A stretch of DNA of 64,000 nucleotides from Candidatus Methylacidiphilum fumarolicum (GCF_949774925.1 NZ_OX458932.1:2232001-2296000); one strand, 5' to 3'. Positions 15,747 through 28,552 are shown, counted from the first letter of the stretch. The notes: generated from the letters alone by a model not told the origin. Numbers and translations: made by a program.

Positions 15747-18353
15747 TTAAGGAAGCAAAGGCTCTTCACCTTCCTCCTTTTCAGGAACTACTCGAGCAAT
15801 CGAGGTGACTTTATCATCGCTATCCAATTGAACAAGCCGTACCCCTTGGGTATTTCTACCTGTCTTTCGGAGATCTTTTACTTTAATTCTGATAACATTG
15901 CCTTTGAGAGTCAATAGCATCAGCTCATCTTCTTCAAAAACAGTCCTGGCCGATACCACCTTGCCTGTCTTCTCAGTGGTTTTCATTGTCTTTATTCCAT
16001 AGCCTCCCCTCTTCTGTCGACGGTATTCTTCAAAAGAAGTTCTTTTCCCTATCCCCTTTTCTCCTACAACAAGTAACGTCGCTCTCTCATCTACCACAGC
16101 CGCTCCAACCACTTCATCCCCTTCTCGAAGATTAATTCCTATGACTCCCGCAGCATTTCTACCCATGGAACGAACAAGGGTTTCTGAAAATCTTATGCTT
16201 TGCCCCTCTTTGGTAATTAAAACAATCTCCTTTTGCCCATCGGTAAACATGCAATCGATGAGTTTATCATTCTCATCAATACTAATTGCTGTAATGCCCC
16301 CTTTTCGGATATTTTGAAAATCGGTAACAGGGGTCTTTTTTACGCGTCCTTTTTTGGTACAGAAAAAAATATAATCGTTTTTGTCCCATGAGCTCTCTCT
16401 TGAGTCTGAAACTTCGGAATTGGCAACAATTCGCAACATCGAAGCGATCTCCTCGGTAGGTTTTAACTCAAGGAAATTGACTATGTTTTTGCCCTTGCTC
16501 GCTCTTTCTTTTTCTGGAAGCTCATAGACTCTCTGAATGTAAACCCTGCCATCGGTGGTGAAAAAGAGCAAATAATCATGAGTGGAAGCATTGATCAGGT
16601 TTTCGACAAAATCTTGTTCCTCTTCTTTGCCAACCTCCTGAGTCGCCATTCCCACTACCCCTCTTCCCCCTCTTCTTTGGGACCTGTAATTATCAAGATT
16701 GGTTCTTTTAATAAAACCATTATGCGTCAGAGTGATGACAACCCGCTGGTTAGCCACTAAGTCTTCGAAACTAACTTCCCCTGCCTCTTGGAGAATCTTC
16801 GTCTTTCTAGGATTGCCATACTTCTCTTTGACTTCCAAAAGCTCTTGCTTTACAATCGCCCAAATTTTCTCTTCGCTTCCCAAAATCGCTTTAAATTGCT
16901 CAATTTTTTCAAGCAATTCAGCATATTCAGAGGCTATTTTCCCCCTTTCGAGCCCAGTGAGTTGATAAAGACGCAAATCCAGTATGGCTTCCACCTGTCT
17001 TAGGCTGAGGCTATAGACTCCTTCCTCTGTTATTCTATCCTGGGCAATGACTATGCCAAGCGTTTCAAGCAAACGGACTGGAAATTTTAACTCTAAAAGC
17101 TTTTTTCGAGCTTCTTCTCGATTCGTTGATTCTCTTATTAATCGAATAAAATCTTCAAGCTGGCTTAAGGCAATCAAAAAGCCTTCAAGAATTTCTGCTC
17201 GCTCCAGGGCCTTGTTTAAATCAAATCGGGTTCTTCTGACTACGACCTCATGCCTATGATCTAAGTAACAAAAAAGAAGTTCTTTTAAATTGAGTGATTT
17301 AGGACGCAATCGATCAATTGCGACCATATTCACAGCAAAAGTGGTCTGTAGGGGCGTGTGTTTGTAGAGATTATTAATGACAACCTTTGGTATGGCATCC
17401 CTTTTGAGTTCTATCACTACCCGAGTATTCTCGTCGGATTCATCCCGTATATCCGCAATTTCTGGAATAATCTTTTGGTTGACAAGTTCTCCAATTTTTT
17501 CAACCAAAGCAGCTCTGTTGACATTATAAGGAATTTCGTCGATAATAATTGCCGACTTGCCCCCTCTTAACTCCTCAAAATGCACCTCCCCTCTTACTTT
17601 CAGACTACCTCTCCCAGTAGTAAAATAACTGACAATGCCTTCCTTCCCCAAGATAACTCCACCAGTAGGAAAATCCGGGCCTTGGATGTATTGGAGAAGA
17701 TCTTCAGCAGAAAGACCTGGTTGATCAATCAACGCAACCAATGCATCAATAGTCTCAGAAAGATTATGGGGAGGAATATTGGTAGCCATTCCCACAGCAA
17801 TTCCCGTTCCTCCATTAACAATTAAATTAGGGAAGGCAGCCGGGAAAACCGCTGGCTCCATCTTCGTTTCATCGTAATTGGGAACAAAATCAACCGTGTC
17901 CTTCTCCATATCCGCCATGAGCAAAGCTCCAGCTGGAGAAAGTCGGGCTTCAGTATACCGCATGGCTGCCGGTGGATCGCCTTCAATGGAACCAAAATTG
18001 CCTTGCCCATCGATGAGCACTTCCCGCATTGCCCATGGTTGAGCCATATGAACAAGTGTTGGATAGATAGCTTGATCACCATGAGGATGAAAATTCCCCA
18101 TTGTTTCTCCAACAATTTTTGCACATTTCAAATGCTTGCGATTAGGGGCTAGCCCAAGCTCGTGCATAGCAAAAAGAATTCTTCTCTGGGAAGGTTTTAA
18201 TCCATCTCTTACATCCGGTAAGGCTCTTGAAATAATCACCGACATCGCATAGTCTAAAAAACAACTCTTCATCTCCTCGGATACATCTACCATCCGAACA
18301 GGAGCGTTATCTCTGATTGATAGTTGCTCGTTGTTTTCAGAATTCTGCGCCAT
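15747..18353 (-). CDS. gyrA: DNA gyrase subunit A
   Basis: GyrA is the DNA-cutting and wrapping subunit of gyrase (A2B2), which introduces negative supercoils. From the ATG at 18353 it has 868 residues. The catalytic Tyr is Tyr133 in AAMRYTEARLS. The C-terminal beta-pinwheel contains QRRGGRG, the GyrA box, which separates it from ParC. In the quinolone-resistance region the sequence is HPHGDQAIYPTLV, so Gln94 and Pro98 occupy the places of E. coli Ser83 and Asp87. The open frame also has a GTG three codons upstream at 18362; I prefer the ATG. It follows gyrB with a gap of under 40 nt, so both subunits are probably cotranscribed. The tail is acidic (EKEEGEEPLLP). Confidence 0.97.
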   Translation of the reverse strand: MAQNSENNEQLSIRDNAPVRMVDVSEEMKSCFLDYAMSVIISRALPDVRDGLKPSQRRILFAMHELGLAPNRKHLKCAKIVGETMGNFHPHGDQAIYPTLVHMAQPWAMREVLIDGQGNFGSIEGDPPAAMRYTEARLSPAGALLMADMEKDTVDFVPNYDETKMEPAVFPAAFPNLIVNGGTGIAVGMATNIPPHNLSETIDALVALIDQPGLSAEDLLQYIQGPDFPTGGVILGKEGIVSYFTTGRGSLKVRGEVHFEELRGGKSAIIIDEIPYNVNRAALVEKIGELVNQKIIPEIADIRDESDENTRVVIELKRDAIPKVVINNLYKHTPLQTTFAVNMVAIDRLRPKSLNLKELLFCYLDHRHEVVVRRTRFDLNKALERAEILEGFLIALSQLEDFIRLIRESTNREEARKKLLELKFPVRLLETLGIVIAQDRITEEGVYSLSLRQVEAILDLRLYQLTGLERGKIASEYAELLEKIEQFKAILGSEEKIWAIVKQELLEVKEKYGNPRKTKILQEAGEVSFEDLVANQRVVITLTHNGFIKRTNLDNYRSQRRGGRGVVGMATQEVGKEEEQDFVENLINASTHDYLLFFTTDGRVYIQRVYELPEKERASKGKNIVNFLELKPTEEIASMLRIVANSEVSDSRESSWDKNDYIFFCTKKGRVKKTPVTDFQNIRKGGITAISIDENDKLIDCMFTDGQKEIVLITKEGQSIRFSETLVRSMGRNAAGVIGINLREGDEVVGAAVVDERATLLVVGEKGIGKRTSFEEYRRQKRGGYGIKTMKTTEKTGKVVSARTVFEEDELMLLTLKGNVIRIKVKDLRKTGRNTQGVRLVQLDSDDKVTSIARVVPEKEEGEEPLLP

Positions 18354-18389
18354 AGGCTTCACCAGTCATCTCTTAAGATTGTTTTCTTT

Positions 18390-21228
<2,839 letters not shown>

Positions 21229-21933
21229 ATGGGTACAGATAAAAAAAAGAAAAAAATACTAGTGGTTGAAGACGAAGAAGATGTGTCGGAATTGATCTGT
21301 ATGCATCTTAAAGCTCAGGGCTTTGAAACGGTTGTGGCAAAAGAAGGTATGGAAGCCCTACGAGTTACTAGAAAACAATTGCCAGATCTGATCGTTCTCG
21401 ATCTTATGATCCCTGAATTCTCTGGGATTGATGTTTGTAAGTATTTAAAAAAAGATCCCGATACGGCAGCTATTCCGATTGTGATATTAACAGCAAAATC
21501 TGATCCATCAGATAGAATCTTAGGCTTAGAGCTGGGAGCAGATGATTACATAGCCAAGCCATTCAGCCCTAGAGAACTTATCTTAAGAATCCAATCCGTC
21601 CTCCGTAGACGATTTGAAATCCAAAGCCCCGTTGGACAAGCCGAACATGACGATCAAATCAGACTCGATCCGATTGATAAAGTTGCTTACTATAAAAAGA
21701 GAAGAATTGAGCTGACTCCAATTGAATTCCGGCTGCTCTCTACTCTGATGGAAAAAGAAGGGGCAGTCCAAACCCGAGAAGAACTGCTTAAGGAAGTCTG
21801 GGGATACGAAAAGACTATTGATACACGAACGATCGACACCCATATCCGAAGGCTAAGAGATAAGCTTGGGAGAGCAGCACAATTTCTTAGAACAGTTAGA
21901 GGCATTGGATATAGATATAAAAAAACAACTTAA
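21229..21933 (+). CDS. PhoB-like OmpR-family response regulator
   Basis: The 234 residues contain a receiver domain (about 9-125) with the acidic pair in VVEDEED, phosphoacceptor Asp58 in IVLDLMIP, Thr in ILTAKSD and the conserved Lys in IAKPFSP. A winged-helix DNA-binding domain follows (about 145-232), ending in HIRRLRDKLG and RGIGYRYK. The N-terminus carries a lysine-rich stretch (KKKKK). The sensor kinase follows 52 nt downstream on the same strand. Sequence style and pairing suggest PhoB/PhoR, the phosphate-starvation system, but no pst or phoU gene is in the window to confirm it. Confidence 0.92.
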   Translation: MGTDKKKKKILVVEDEEDVSELICMHLKAQGFETVVAKEGMEALRVTRKQLPDLIVLDLMIPEFSGIDVCKYLKKDPDTAAIPIVILTAKSDPSDRILGLELGADDYIAKPFSPRELILRIQSVLRRRFEIQSPVGQAEHDDQIRLDPIDKVAYYKKRRIELTPIEFRLLSTLMEKEGAVQTREELLKEVWGYEKTIDTRTIDTHIRRLRDKLGRAAQFLRTVRGIGYRYKKTT

Positions 21934-21985
21934 GGCTGTTGTGCTCTTTGCCTGTTGGATCTGTTTTTAGCACTTCATTAGGATT

Positions 21986-23290
21986 ATGCTTTGGCTGACT
22001 CTCAGTTTTCTTTTTGTTTTAACCGGAGTATTCCTTACTCTCTTTATTCTTCGACAGCACTTTTGGCTTTCTAAAATCCGGAAAATAGAAAAAATAACCC
22101 ACTCTCTAAGGAACAAACAGATCCCCTCTTCTTTTTTGCTTTCTGGAGATCCATCCCTCTCAGCCATATCTAGGAATCTTGAAGCTATCTCCAATGAATT
22201 TCACTCTCTTATACGCACATCCAAAGAAGAAGAAATTAATTTAAACACTATTTTAAAATCGATGACCGAAGGCATCGCTATAATTGACCGCAATCATTTC
22301 ATAAAATTAGCCAATGATTCCTTCAAAAACATTTTAGGCTTAACGGCCAATCCCCAAGGCAAAAAGCTTCTTGAATTGATTCAATTACCAGAAGTAGAGC
22401 GGATCATCGAAGAGGCATTTGAAAGCCAAAAACCCCTCTCGCAGGAAGTTCTAGGAACTGACAATAGAAGCAATTTAACTGGATATTTTGTTGTGGATGC
22501 TGTGCCTGTTGTGAATGAAAATACAGATATTGCTAGCAATATAATGGTTCTTGTCTTCCGAGATATCACAGAAAGAAGAAAATTCGAAGAGGCAAGAAAA
22601 GAATTTGTAATCAATGTAAGCCATGAGCTGCGGACTCCATTGTCCATTTTTAAAGGATATGTCGAGACTTTAATAGAAAATCCCAAACTATCAAAAGCGG
22701 AAACAAAAAGGATTTACGAAATTCTAAAAAAACATTGTGTTAGACTTTCTGCTTTAATCGAAGATCTTTTGCTTTTGGCCAAGCTTGAATCACGCAACCT
22801 GACCATTGAACCTTCCCCTTTCATTATGAAAGATCTCCTTGAAGAAACCCTTCAAGAGCTCCATCCCCTTTTTCAGCAAAAAGAATGTCAGGTTAATCTG
22901 GTTATTGAAAAAGACTTGCCACCCGTAGAGGTTGATCCTTTTTGGTTCCAACAAGCTGTTTATAATTTGATTGATAATGCCGTCAAATTTTCCTCTCCCC
23001 CTAGAAAAGTGCTCATTGAAGCGCAGAGAAACGATCAATACTTTGTCCTTAAAATTACTGATAATGGTATTGGCATTTCTCCAAAAGACCTACCATTTAT
23101 CTTCGACAGATTTTATCGCGGAGACAAGTCTAGGAATACAGAAGGGGGTACAGGATTAGGCCTTTCAATCACCAAGCAAATTGTTGAACTTCATGGAGGG
23201 AAAATCAGGGCAAAGAGTAACCTTGGAGAAGGAACAACAATGGAAATAGAAATTCCCATACGTCAAGAAAAGCCACCTTCGGTGAGCTAG
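21986..23290 (+). CDS. PhoR-like PAS-containing sensor histidine kinase
   Basis: The 434-residue protein has one N-terminal membrane helix (residues about 3-22), a linker, and a PAS domain (about 85-195, with GIAIIDRNHFIKLAND). A HisKA domain follows with phosphoacceptor His213 in VSHELRTPLS, then a complete ATPase domain with N box (NLIDNAVKFS), G1 (DNGIGI), F box (FDRFYRG) and G2 (GTGLGLSI). One helix plus PAS and no periplasmic loop matches the PhoR architecture. It is cotranscribed with the response regulator upstream. It converges with the SYLF gene 19 nt downstream. Confidence 0.92.
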   Translation: MLWLTLSFLFVLTGVFLTLFILRQHFWLSKIRKIEKITHSLRNKQIPSSFLLSGDPSLSAISRNLEAISNEFHSLIRTSKEEEINLNTILKSMTEGIAIIDRNHFIKLANDSFKNILGLTANPQGKKLLELIQLPEVERIIEEAFESQKPLSQEVLGTDNRSNLTGYFVVDAVPVVNENTDIASNIMVLVFRDITERRKFEEARKEFVINVSHELRTPLSIFKGYVETLIENPKLSKAETKRIYEILKKHCVRLSALIEDLLLLAKLESRNLTIEPSPFIMKDLLEETLQELHPLFQQKECQVNLVIEKDLPPVEVDPFWFQQAVYNLIDNAVKFSSPPRKVLIEAQRNDQYFVLKITDNGIGISPKDLPFIFDRFYRGDKSRNTEGGTGLGLSITKQIVELHGGKIRAKSNLGEGTTMEIEIPIRQEKPPSVS

Positions 23291-23309
23291 CAGAAAAATT
23301 CAAAGAAGC

Positions 23310-24056
23310 TTATGGCGGAGAAGCTACAACCCTTTCTGCTGGTTTTACTGGCAAACTTCGATAGGGCTCTAAGAGAGCCTGAATCAATCGCTGACCACTT
23401 TCAGGAACAGCAATTCTTCCTGAAAGGATTTGATAAGGTATGCACTTGGTTTGATAATACTTCCAGTTTGTCTCGGGATCAGCTATCAGATCAATATTTC
23501 CTATGGCAATCCCTTTCAACTTTTTCTTAGAAATTAGATAGACATAAACGGCAGCGGTCGGAGAAGTGGCTTGGTCTTCCGTTAATTCAACTAATCCTGG
23601 TTGAGCACTCTGCCCAACACCGATATTGCATTTGGTCCCCTTGATTAGCAAATCTATTGTTTCCTGGGTATTGATCACCAACAATAGATCCGCAGATAGG
23701 AAACCTACGCTGAGCCCCAAGTCCCATCCCGATACCTTTACTGCCAATGGGCCTGACCAACGTCCTTCAGGAAGCCGAACTATAATCAATCCAACCCCTT
23801 GTCTTTCTTTCATGAATAAGCTCGCCTGGTAGAGACTGACAAACCCTATGCCTTTTGCCTCTTGGAAGATCGGTTCTGGCACATTATCCTTATATCGATT
23901 TTTCATCATTTGAATAAAAGTCACCACTTGATCAATTTGTTTTTCAAAGTTCCATGCCCAAAGCTTTTGAATGGGAAAAGCTAAAAACAAAAGACTACAA
24001 AAGATCGGCCAAAGAAAGGTTTTTGTCTTTTGTCTTCCCTTGTTTAACACTATCAT
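23310..24056 (-). CDS. Secreted SYLF (Ysc84-type) lipid-binding domain protein
   Basis: From the ATG at 24056 the product has 248 residues. It starts with a basic N-terminus, a hydrophobic segment (TFLWPIFCSLLFLAF) and a likely signal cleavage after LWAW. The mature protein is one SYLF/Ysc84 domain: EAKGIGFVSLY at its start, then GVGLIIVRLPEGRWSGP, WDLGLSVGFLSADLLLVIN and GVGQSAQPG. SYLF domains bind phosphoinositides in eukaryotes; bacterial secreted ones are of unknown role. The frame extends 29 codons further upstream, overlapping the previous gene, but that part is not signal-like. The chosen start lies 13 nt after the upstream gene's stop, so the two probably form an operon. Confidence 0.8.
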   Translation of the reverse strand: MIVLNKGRQKTKTFLWPIFCSLLFLAFPIQKLWAWNFEKQIDQVVTFIQMMKNRYKDNVPEPIFQEAKGIGFVSLYQASLFMKERQGVGLIIVRLPEGRWSGPLAVKVSGWDLGLSVGFLSADLLLVINTQETIDLLIKGTKCNIGVGQSAQPGLVELTEDQATSPTAAVYVYLISKKKLKGIAIGNIDLIADPETNWKYYQTKCIPYQILSGRIAVPESGQRLIQALLEPYRSLPVKPAERVVASPP

Positions 24057-24069
24057 GACGTTGATTGAA

Positions 24070-24876
24070 TTAATGACGGTAAGTTTCAATGCGGTTGATC
24101 CAGCCTGCAAGCCATCTTTCCTCATGACGACTTGGGGGTGCATTTTTTACTCTTCTCTTTAGCACGTTTTCAGCTGCCTGGCAAAATGCATCGATCGGAT
24201 CTCCCCCATCCATTTCTTCCAGAACTTGTAAAAGACCCCATCCTTTCCCTTTATACCTCTCGGTTGGCCAAGTTCCATCCCCTTTAAAATTCACATAATC
24301 TACCAAAGCGTATACCCCCCTTGGAGATTGAGAAAGCAAAATAAAATTCTCTTCCACTTTTTTCTTTTCGTTTGCAGGACTCAGCGCCAACATTTTGGGT
24401 AAAGCATTTTTTAGTTTCAGAATCGCAAACTGAATCTGAAGAGGAATTGTATCTAATAAAAAAAGCTTTAATTCCTCCATCTGCCTACCTCCTTCCGCAG
24501 CATAAAAAACTGTGCGCGTAGACCAAGGGCAATTGGATTGAGGAGTTAACCACCTAGGCAGCTTAGCTCCATTCTCAAGGGCAAACTCTAAGAAGCGAGG
24601 GAAACTTTCTTCAAAAGGACCTTTCTTTCCGGCTGGGTACCATATAAAATGACATATGCCCAAAGAAGCGAAATCCTCGCCTACATTCCATGCCAGTAAC
24701 CCGGATACTTTTCCACCAGACTCATTTTCCCAGATTTTTTTTCCTATGAGCTCCGCTTGGCTTGCTGTCAAAAAAAGTTCGACTCTCTTTTTTTCTTTTC
24801 CATAGGCTAAGGCAAGAACTGGTATCCATAGCAGCAGAAAGGAAAATAAAGAGAGGCGATTGATTCGCCAAGCCAT
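24070..24876 (-). CDS. Conserved secreted protein of unknown function
   Basis: The 268 residues begin with MAWRINRL, a hydrophobic core (SLFSFLLLWIPVLAL) and a likely cleavage after ALA. The mature part has the recognisable pattern GEDFASLGICHFIWYPAG, then GPFEESFPRFLEFALENGAKLP and CPWSTRTVF. I recall this from uncharacterised bacterial proteins; I know no function. The ATG at 24876 is fixed by GGGAGGAT six nt upstream, a strong ribosome-binding site, although the frame stays open further. The conserved Trp, His and Glu residues could form a catalytic site, but this is not established. It is followed by the SYLF gene. Confidence 0.75.
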   Translation of the reverse strand: MAWRINRLSLFSFLLLWIPVLALAYGKEKKRVELFLTASQAELIGKKIWENESGGKVSGLLAWNVGEDFASLGICHFIWYPAGKKGPFEESFPRFLEFALENGAKLPRWLTPQSNCPWSTRTVFYAAEGGRQMEELKLFLLDTIPLQIQFAILKLKNALPKMLALSPANEKKKVEENFILLSQSPRGVYALVDYVNFKGDGTWPTERYKGKGWGLLQVLEEMDGGDPIDAFCQAAENVLKRRVKNAPPSRHEERWLAGWINRIETYRH

Positions 24877-25035
24877 TCTTATCCTCCCTCTCTTTTTCAA
24901 ATCTAAAATGTAGCTCCTCTTTGAACAGATAGTTAGGGAAAATTGACTTTCTAATAGAATTATCCGAAGATATAAAAAAATAAAGAACTGATTTTTGTTT
25001 CTAAGAACTGTTCTTTTCCAAATAGACACTCATTC

Positions 25036-27219
25036 ATGAATACTCTAAGCAAAGAAAAAAGTCCTTACTTACTCCAACATGCCCACAACCCCGTCCAATG
25101 GCAGCCATGGACGGAAGCAACTATTCAAAAAGCAAAGGAACTCAATAGGCCAATTTTTCTATCTGTTGGCTATTCAACCTGTCATTGGTGTCATGTGATG
25201 GCTGAAGAATCTTTTGAAAATCCAACAGTTGCTGAACTGCTCAACGCTTTTTATATACCTGTAAAAGTAGATAGAGAAGAAAGACCCGATATTGATCAGT
25301 TCTACATGGAATTTGTCCAAGCTTTTTGTGGACAAGGAGGATGGCCTATGAGTGTCTGGTTGACACCTGATTTAGAGCCATTTTTTGGCGGCACTTATTT
25401 TCCTCTAGAAAGTAAATGGGGACGGCCTGGATTTATTGATTTGCTTAAAAAAATTGCCAATCTTTGGCAATCTCACAGATCGGCTCTTCAACAACAGGGT
25501 CAGGAAATACTTAATAAAATGCGAGAAAGCATCCTTTGTTCTATAGAAATTGAAAGCCAGCCAAATTTAACACAGATAGCAAGAAAGACAGTAGAACAAC
25601 TTTGGGGCAATTTTGATAGAGTGTATGGTGGCTTTTCGCCTCCTCCGAAGTTCCCACGTCCTAACCTTTTCTTTTTTTTATTTAGGGCTGGTTCCTTCAA
25701 AGAACTCCCTGATCCCCTCCAAAATAAGGCTATGAAGATGGCCCTTTTTACTCTACAAAAAATGTCTTGCGGAGGCATCCATGATATCTTGGAAGGGGGA
25801 TTTCACAGATATTCCGTAGATGCACAGTGGCGACTACCACATTTTGAAAAGATGCTTTATGATCAAGCTCATCTAGGTTCAGCCTATTTGGAAGCTTTCC
25901 AAATGACTAGTGACTTTCTTTTTAAAGAAACGGCCACTGCTCTTTTCGAATATCTTTTTAGCCATCTCTATAATCCTGCTGGAGGATTTTATTCAGCCGA
26001 AGACGCAGACAGCCTGAATTCTTCAGGAGAAAAAGCTGAAGGAGCCTATTATTTGTGGACTATGGAAGAACTTGAAAAAATTCTCGAGGAGGTGGTAGGG
26101 AAAGAACGAAGTAAAGTATTGGCTTCATTCTTTGGAGCCACCAATCAAGGCAATCTTGCAGAAGGATTAGGAACTGAACCATCCATGCGGTTAAAAAACA
26201 TGCTCTTTTTTTCTAAACCGCTTTCAGCGTTAGCCGAAGAGCTCAAAATGCCAATAGAAGAAACTAAAGATCTTTTATTAAAAGCAAAAACCGCCCTAAA
26301 AGAAGCCAGATTGAAACGACCTAAGCCTTTCTTAGACGATAAAATTATTACTGCTTGGAACGGTTATGCGATCTCTGCTCTGGCAAAGGCTTACATGGTG
26401 TTAGCTGACAGTCGCTATTTAAACGAAGCTAAAAAAACAGCAGATTTTATTCTAGAGCATCTTTGGGATGCCGATAGTAAAATCCTTTACCGTATTTATC
26501 GCAATGGCAGAGGATCTATCCCAGGCTTTGCTTCTGACTATGCTTCTCTCGCCGCCTCTCTACTTGACCTTTTTGAAGCCGATCAAGATGAAAAATGGCT
26601 GCTGCAAGCAAAAATGTTTCAAGAGCTGCTCGAAGAAAAATTCGCTGATCCCTACAGACATCAATATCTTTCGAGAGCCGTCGAAACGGCAGCAACGATC
26701 ATTCAAACAAGAGAAGAATATGATGGAGCAGAACCTGCGACCCTTTCTCTATCAGCGTATGCTCTATGGAAGCTTTTCAGCATAACCGGAGAAGAAAAAT
26801 GGAAAAAAAGGCTAGAAGAATTGTTTAACAGCGCCTGGCCTATCTTAGAAAGATTTCCAACCGCATTGCCTTATTTTCTAGGAGTTTATCTGGAATACTC
26901 AGTTCCACCCATCGAAATTATTATTGTGGGAGAAAAAGATGACTTAAAAACAAGAGCCCTCTTCAATACCTTATCCAGTGTGCTCATTCCTAATCGGCTC
27001 TTTTTAGTTCTTGATCCTCGCCAAGGAGTACCCAGAACTTTCAAATCTATAGATTTTTATTCTAATCTTCTTTCAGTTTATCCAGGATATCCTATTGCCT
27101 ATATCTGTGCAAGAGGCCAGTGTAGCTTGCCTCAGACCGAGCCTGAAAAAGCATTAGAAATCCTTAAATCTCATGCCACTTTATTTTTAGAGAAGGATTA
27201 TCTTCCCTCTTTGGATTGA
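25036..27219 (+). CDS. Thioredoxin-domain protein of the YyaL / SPATA20 family
   Basis: The 727 residues start with the family hallmark [14 protein letters not shown]. An N-terminal thioredoxin-like domain follows with the CHWCHVM motif and [11 protein letters not shown] long (alpha/alpha)6-barrel resembling glycosidases or N-acylglucosamine epimerases makes up the rest ([48 protein letters not shown]). Members are widespread; the biochemical role is unsettled. It is divergent from the secreted-protein operon, with 159 nt between the two starts, and is probably monocistronic. No signal peptide is present, so it is cytoplasmic. Confidence 0.9.
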   Translation: MNTLSKEKSPYLLQHAHNPVQWQPWTEATIQKAKELNRPIFLSVGYSTCHWCHVMAEESFENPTVAELLNAFYIPVKVDREERPDIDQFYMEFVQAFCGQGGWPMSVWLTPDLEPFFGGTYFPLESKWGRPGFIDLLKKIANLWQSHRSALQQQGQEILNKMRESILCSIEIESQPNLTQIARKTVEQLWGNFDRVYGGFSPPPKFPRPNLFFFLFRAGSFKELPDPLQNKAMKMALFTLQKMSCGGIHDILEGGFHRYSVDAQWRLPHFEKMLYDQAHLGSAYLEAFQMTSDFLFKETATALFEYLFSHLYNPAGGFYSAEDADSLNSSGEKAEGAYYLWTMEELEKILEEVVGKERSKVLASFFGATNQGNLAEGLGTEPSMRLKNMLFFSKPLSALAEELKMPIEETKDLLLKAKTALKEARLKRPKPFLDDKIITAWNGYAISALAKAYMVLADSRYLNEAKKTADFILEHLWDADSKILYRIYRNGRGSIPGFASDYASLAASLLDLFEADQDEKWLLQAKMFQELLEEKFADPYRHQYLSRAVETAATIIQTREEYDGAEPATLSLSAYALWKLFSITGEEKWKKRLEELFNSAWPILERFPTALPYFLGVYLEYSVPPIEIIIVGEKDDLKTRALFNTLSSVLIPNRLFLVLDPRQGVPRTFKSIDFYSNLLSVYPGYPIAYICARGQCSLPQTEPEKALEILKSHATLFLEKDYLPSLD

Positions 27220-27263
27220 TTGTCTGCGGGCTCCTTTTCTATGACAAGGCCGTTGGCAATCTT

Positions 27264-27446
27264 TTAGCTCTTTTTTCCATGATTGCATTTTGCCTTAAAA
27301 CCAAAACAGTTTTTAGCATGGGCGCACTTAGCAGCGCAGTTACAATTTATTTTTAAAGCAGAGGATTGAGCATGGGACTCTATTAAAAAACCACCAGCAA
27401 ATAAAAAAAAGGACAGCCATAAAAAAACAATGCTTCGTCTTTTCAT
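27264..27446 (-). CDS. Very small cysteine-rich secreted peptide
   Basis: The 60-residue product has a convincing signal peptide: MKRRS, hydrophobic IVFLWLSFFLFAGGFLI, and cleavage after SHA. The mature part of about 33 residues has five Cys and two His (CNCAAKCAHAKNC, then CNHGKKS) and is basic. The pattern suggests metal binding or disulfides, but I know no matching family. There is no Shine-Dalgarno; a TATAAT lies eight nt upstream of the ATG, so the mRNA may be nearly leaderless. It converges with the YyaL-type gene. It may still be a chance frame, though signal peptide plus clustered Cys makes that less likely. Confidence 0.5.
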   Translation of the reverse strand: MKRRSIVFLWLSFFLFAGGFLIESHAQSSALKINCNCAAKCAHAKNCFGFKAKCNHGKKS

Positions 27447-27454
27447 AATGTTTT

Positions 27455-27482
27455 ATTATACCAATATTCCCAACTGAAATAA
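27455..27482 (-). promoter_or_regulatory. Candidate promoter of the Cys-rich peptide gene
   Basis: On the minus strand TTATTT (27482-27477), a 16-nt spacer and a perfect TATAAT (27460-27455) lie eight nt before the ATG. The -35 match is poor. In such an AT-rich region chance is a real alternative. Confidence 0.3.
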
Positions 27483-27697
27483 ACGATGAGAATATGGATT
27501 ATCTAGTTTATTAAAAGGGGAAGCAGTGGACCAGCAGAAGCTCCTCCACAAGTCAATGCGTGTTGGATTAAACCTATAGGAGCTATTCTTAAAAATCACC
27601 TTATTCACCACTAGCTGATTGTACAGAATTGGAGAGTTTTAAGAATTTTTTATGCAGCCCCGATAATGTCACTAGCTATTCTGATTTCCTTTAATCT

Positions 27698-28552
27698 TTA
27701 GGGCCAGAAATTATATTGAATAGCCCCCCATCCTTCAAAATCCTGGTACCAGCCAGAGTGAGAAACCAAGGTATGAAATCCGGCCTGCGGAGAACCTTGA
27801 AATGTAAAATCCATTGGAGCAATGAACCTAGTGGTATAGGCAATGATCAAATCCCAATGAGGGAAAAGTCTTACAGCCAATCCTCCAATCAATTTGGAGG
27901 TAAAAGCTAGAGCAAACGAGCTTTGTCCAGGAACCAGAAGTTCCTCCGCATGTGGTCCAAGAATACTTTCATCGATAAGCCAATTTAACGCCGCCCCAAG
28001 AGTTACCCCTACGAATGGAACAAATCGAGTGGCATTAGAAAAATTGACGACGCCAGCAATTTCTGGAATAAAAGACTGACTAGTACCATTGGCATACGAT
28101 GGAGTCGCGGATAAGGAATTATAAGAGAATCCAGAAGAACTTATCTGTCCATAGTTTAAGACAAAGGCTACAGCTGGAATTGCTTTCCATCTTTTATCAG
28201 AAAAAAGGCCGATAGCAGCTTCTTTAAAATCGTATCCTAAATATAGCCCCCCAAAATATCCTGCATGAGGCTGAGTATATCCCTCTGCATGTTCAATTCT
28301 ACCAGTTGGAAAGTATGCCGAAGCAGAGGTTCTAGATACTGAAGGCCAAAAGCCTCCAGAAAAGAAACCTATAAATAAATCTTTTGCCCAGGTTTTTGTA
28401 GCCTTTCCATCCATAGCTTGCTCTTTATCCACAAGAATTTCCTCTATATCTTTCCTGTCAACTTGAGCATGGACCCAACTGGGAAACCACAAAAAGTAAA
28501 AAGCAACTAGGAACCTTATTTTATCTACCATATACAACGAAAAATGAGCCAT
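27698..28552 (-). CDS. Outer-membrane beta-barrel protein of unknown function
   Basis: From the ATG at 28552 the protein has 284 residues. A signal peptide (IRFLVAFYFLWFPSWVHA) precedes a short polar helix. Alternating hydrophobic/polar strands rich in Gly, Phe and Tyr follow, of OmpW/OmpA-barrel type, with GGLYLGYDF, VPFVGVTLGAALNW and LIIAYTTRF. The C-terminus ends in Phe-Trp-Pro rather than a bare terminal Phe. GTGGAG six nt before ATG 28552 decides the start over the in-frame upstream codon and over the later ATG at 28531. No partner gene is adjacent. The substrate or role is unknown. Confidence 0.75.
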   Translation of the reverse strand: MAHFSLYMVDKIRFLVAFYFLWFPSWVHAQVDRKDIEEILVDKEQAMDGKATKTWAKDLFIGFFSGGFWPSVSRTSASAYFPTGRIEHAEGYTQPHAGYFGGLYLGYDFKEAAIGLFSDKRWKAIPAVAFVLNYGQISSSGFSYNSLSATPSYANGTSQSFIPEIAGVVNFSNATRFVPFVGVTLGAALNWLIDESILGPHAEELLVPGQSSFALAFTSKLIGGLAVRLFPHWDLIIAYTTRFIAPMDFTFQGSPQAGFHTLVSHSGWYQDFEGWGAIQYNFWP

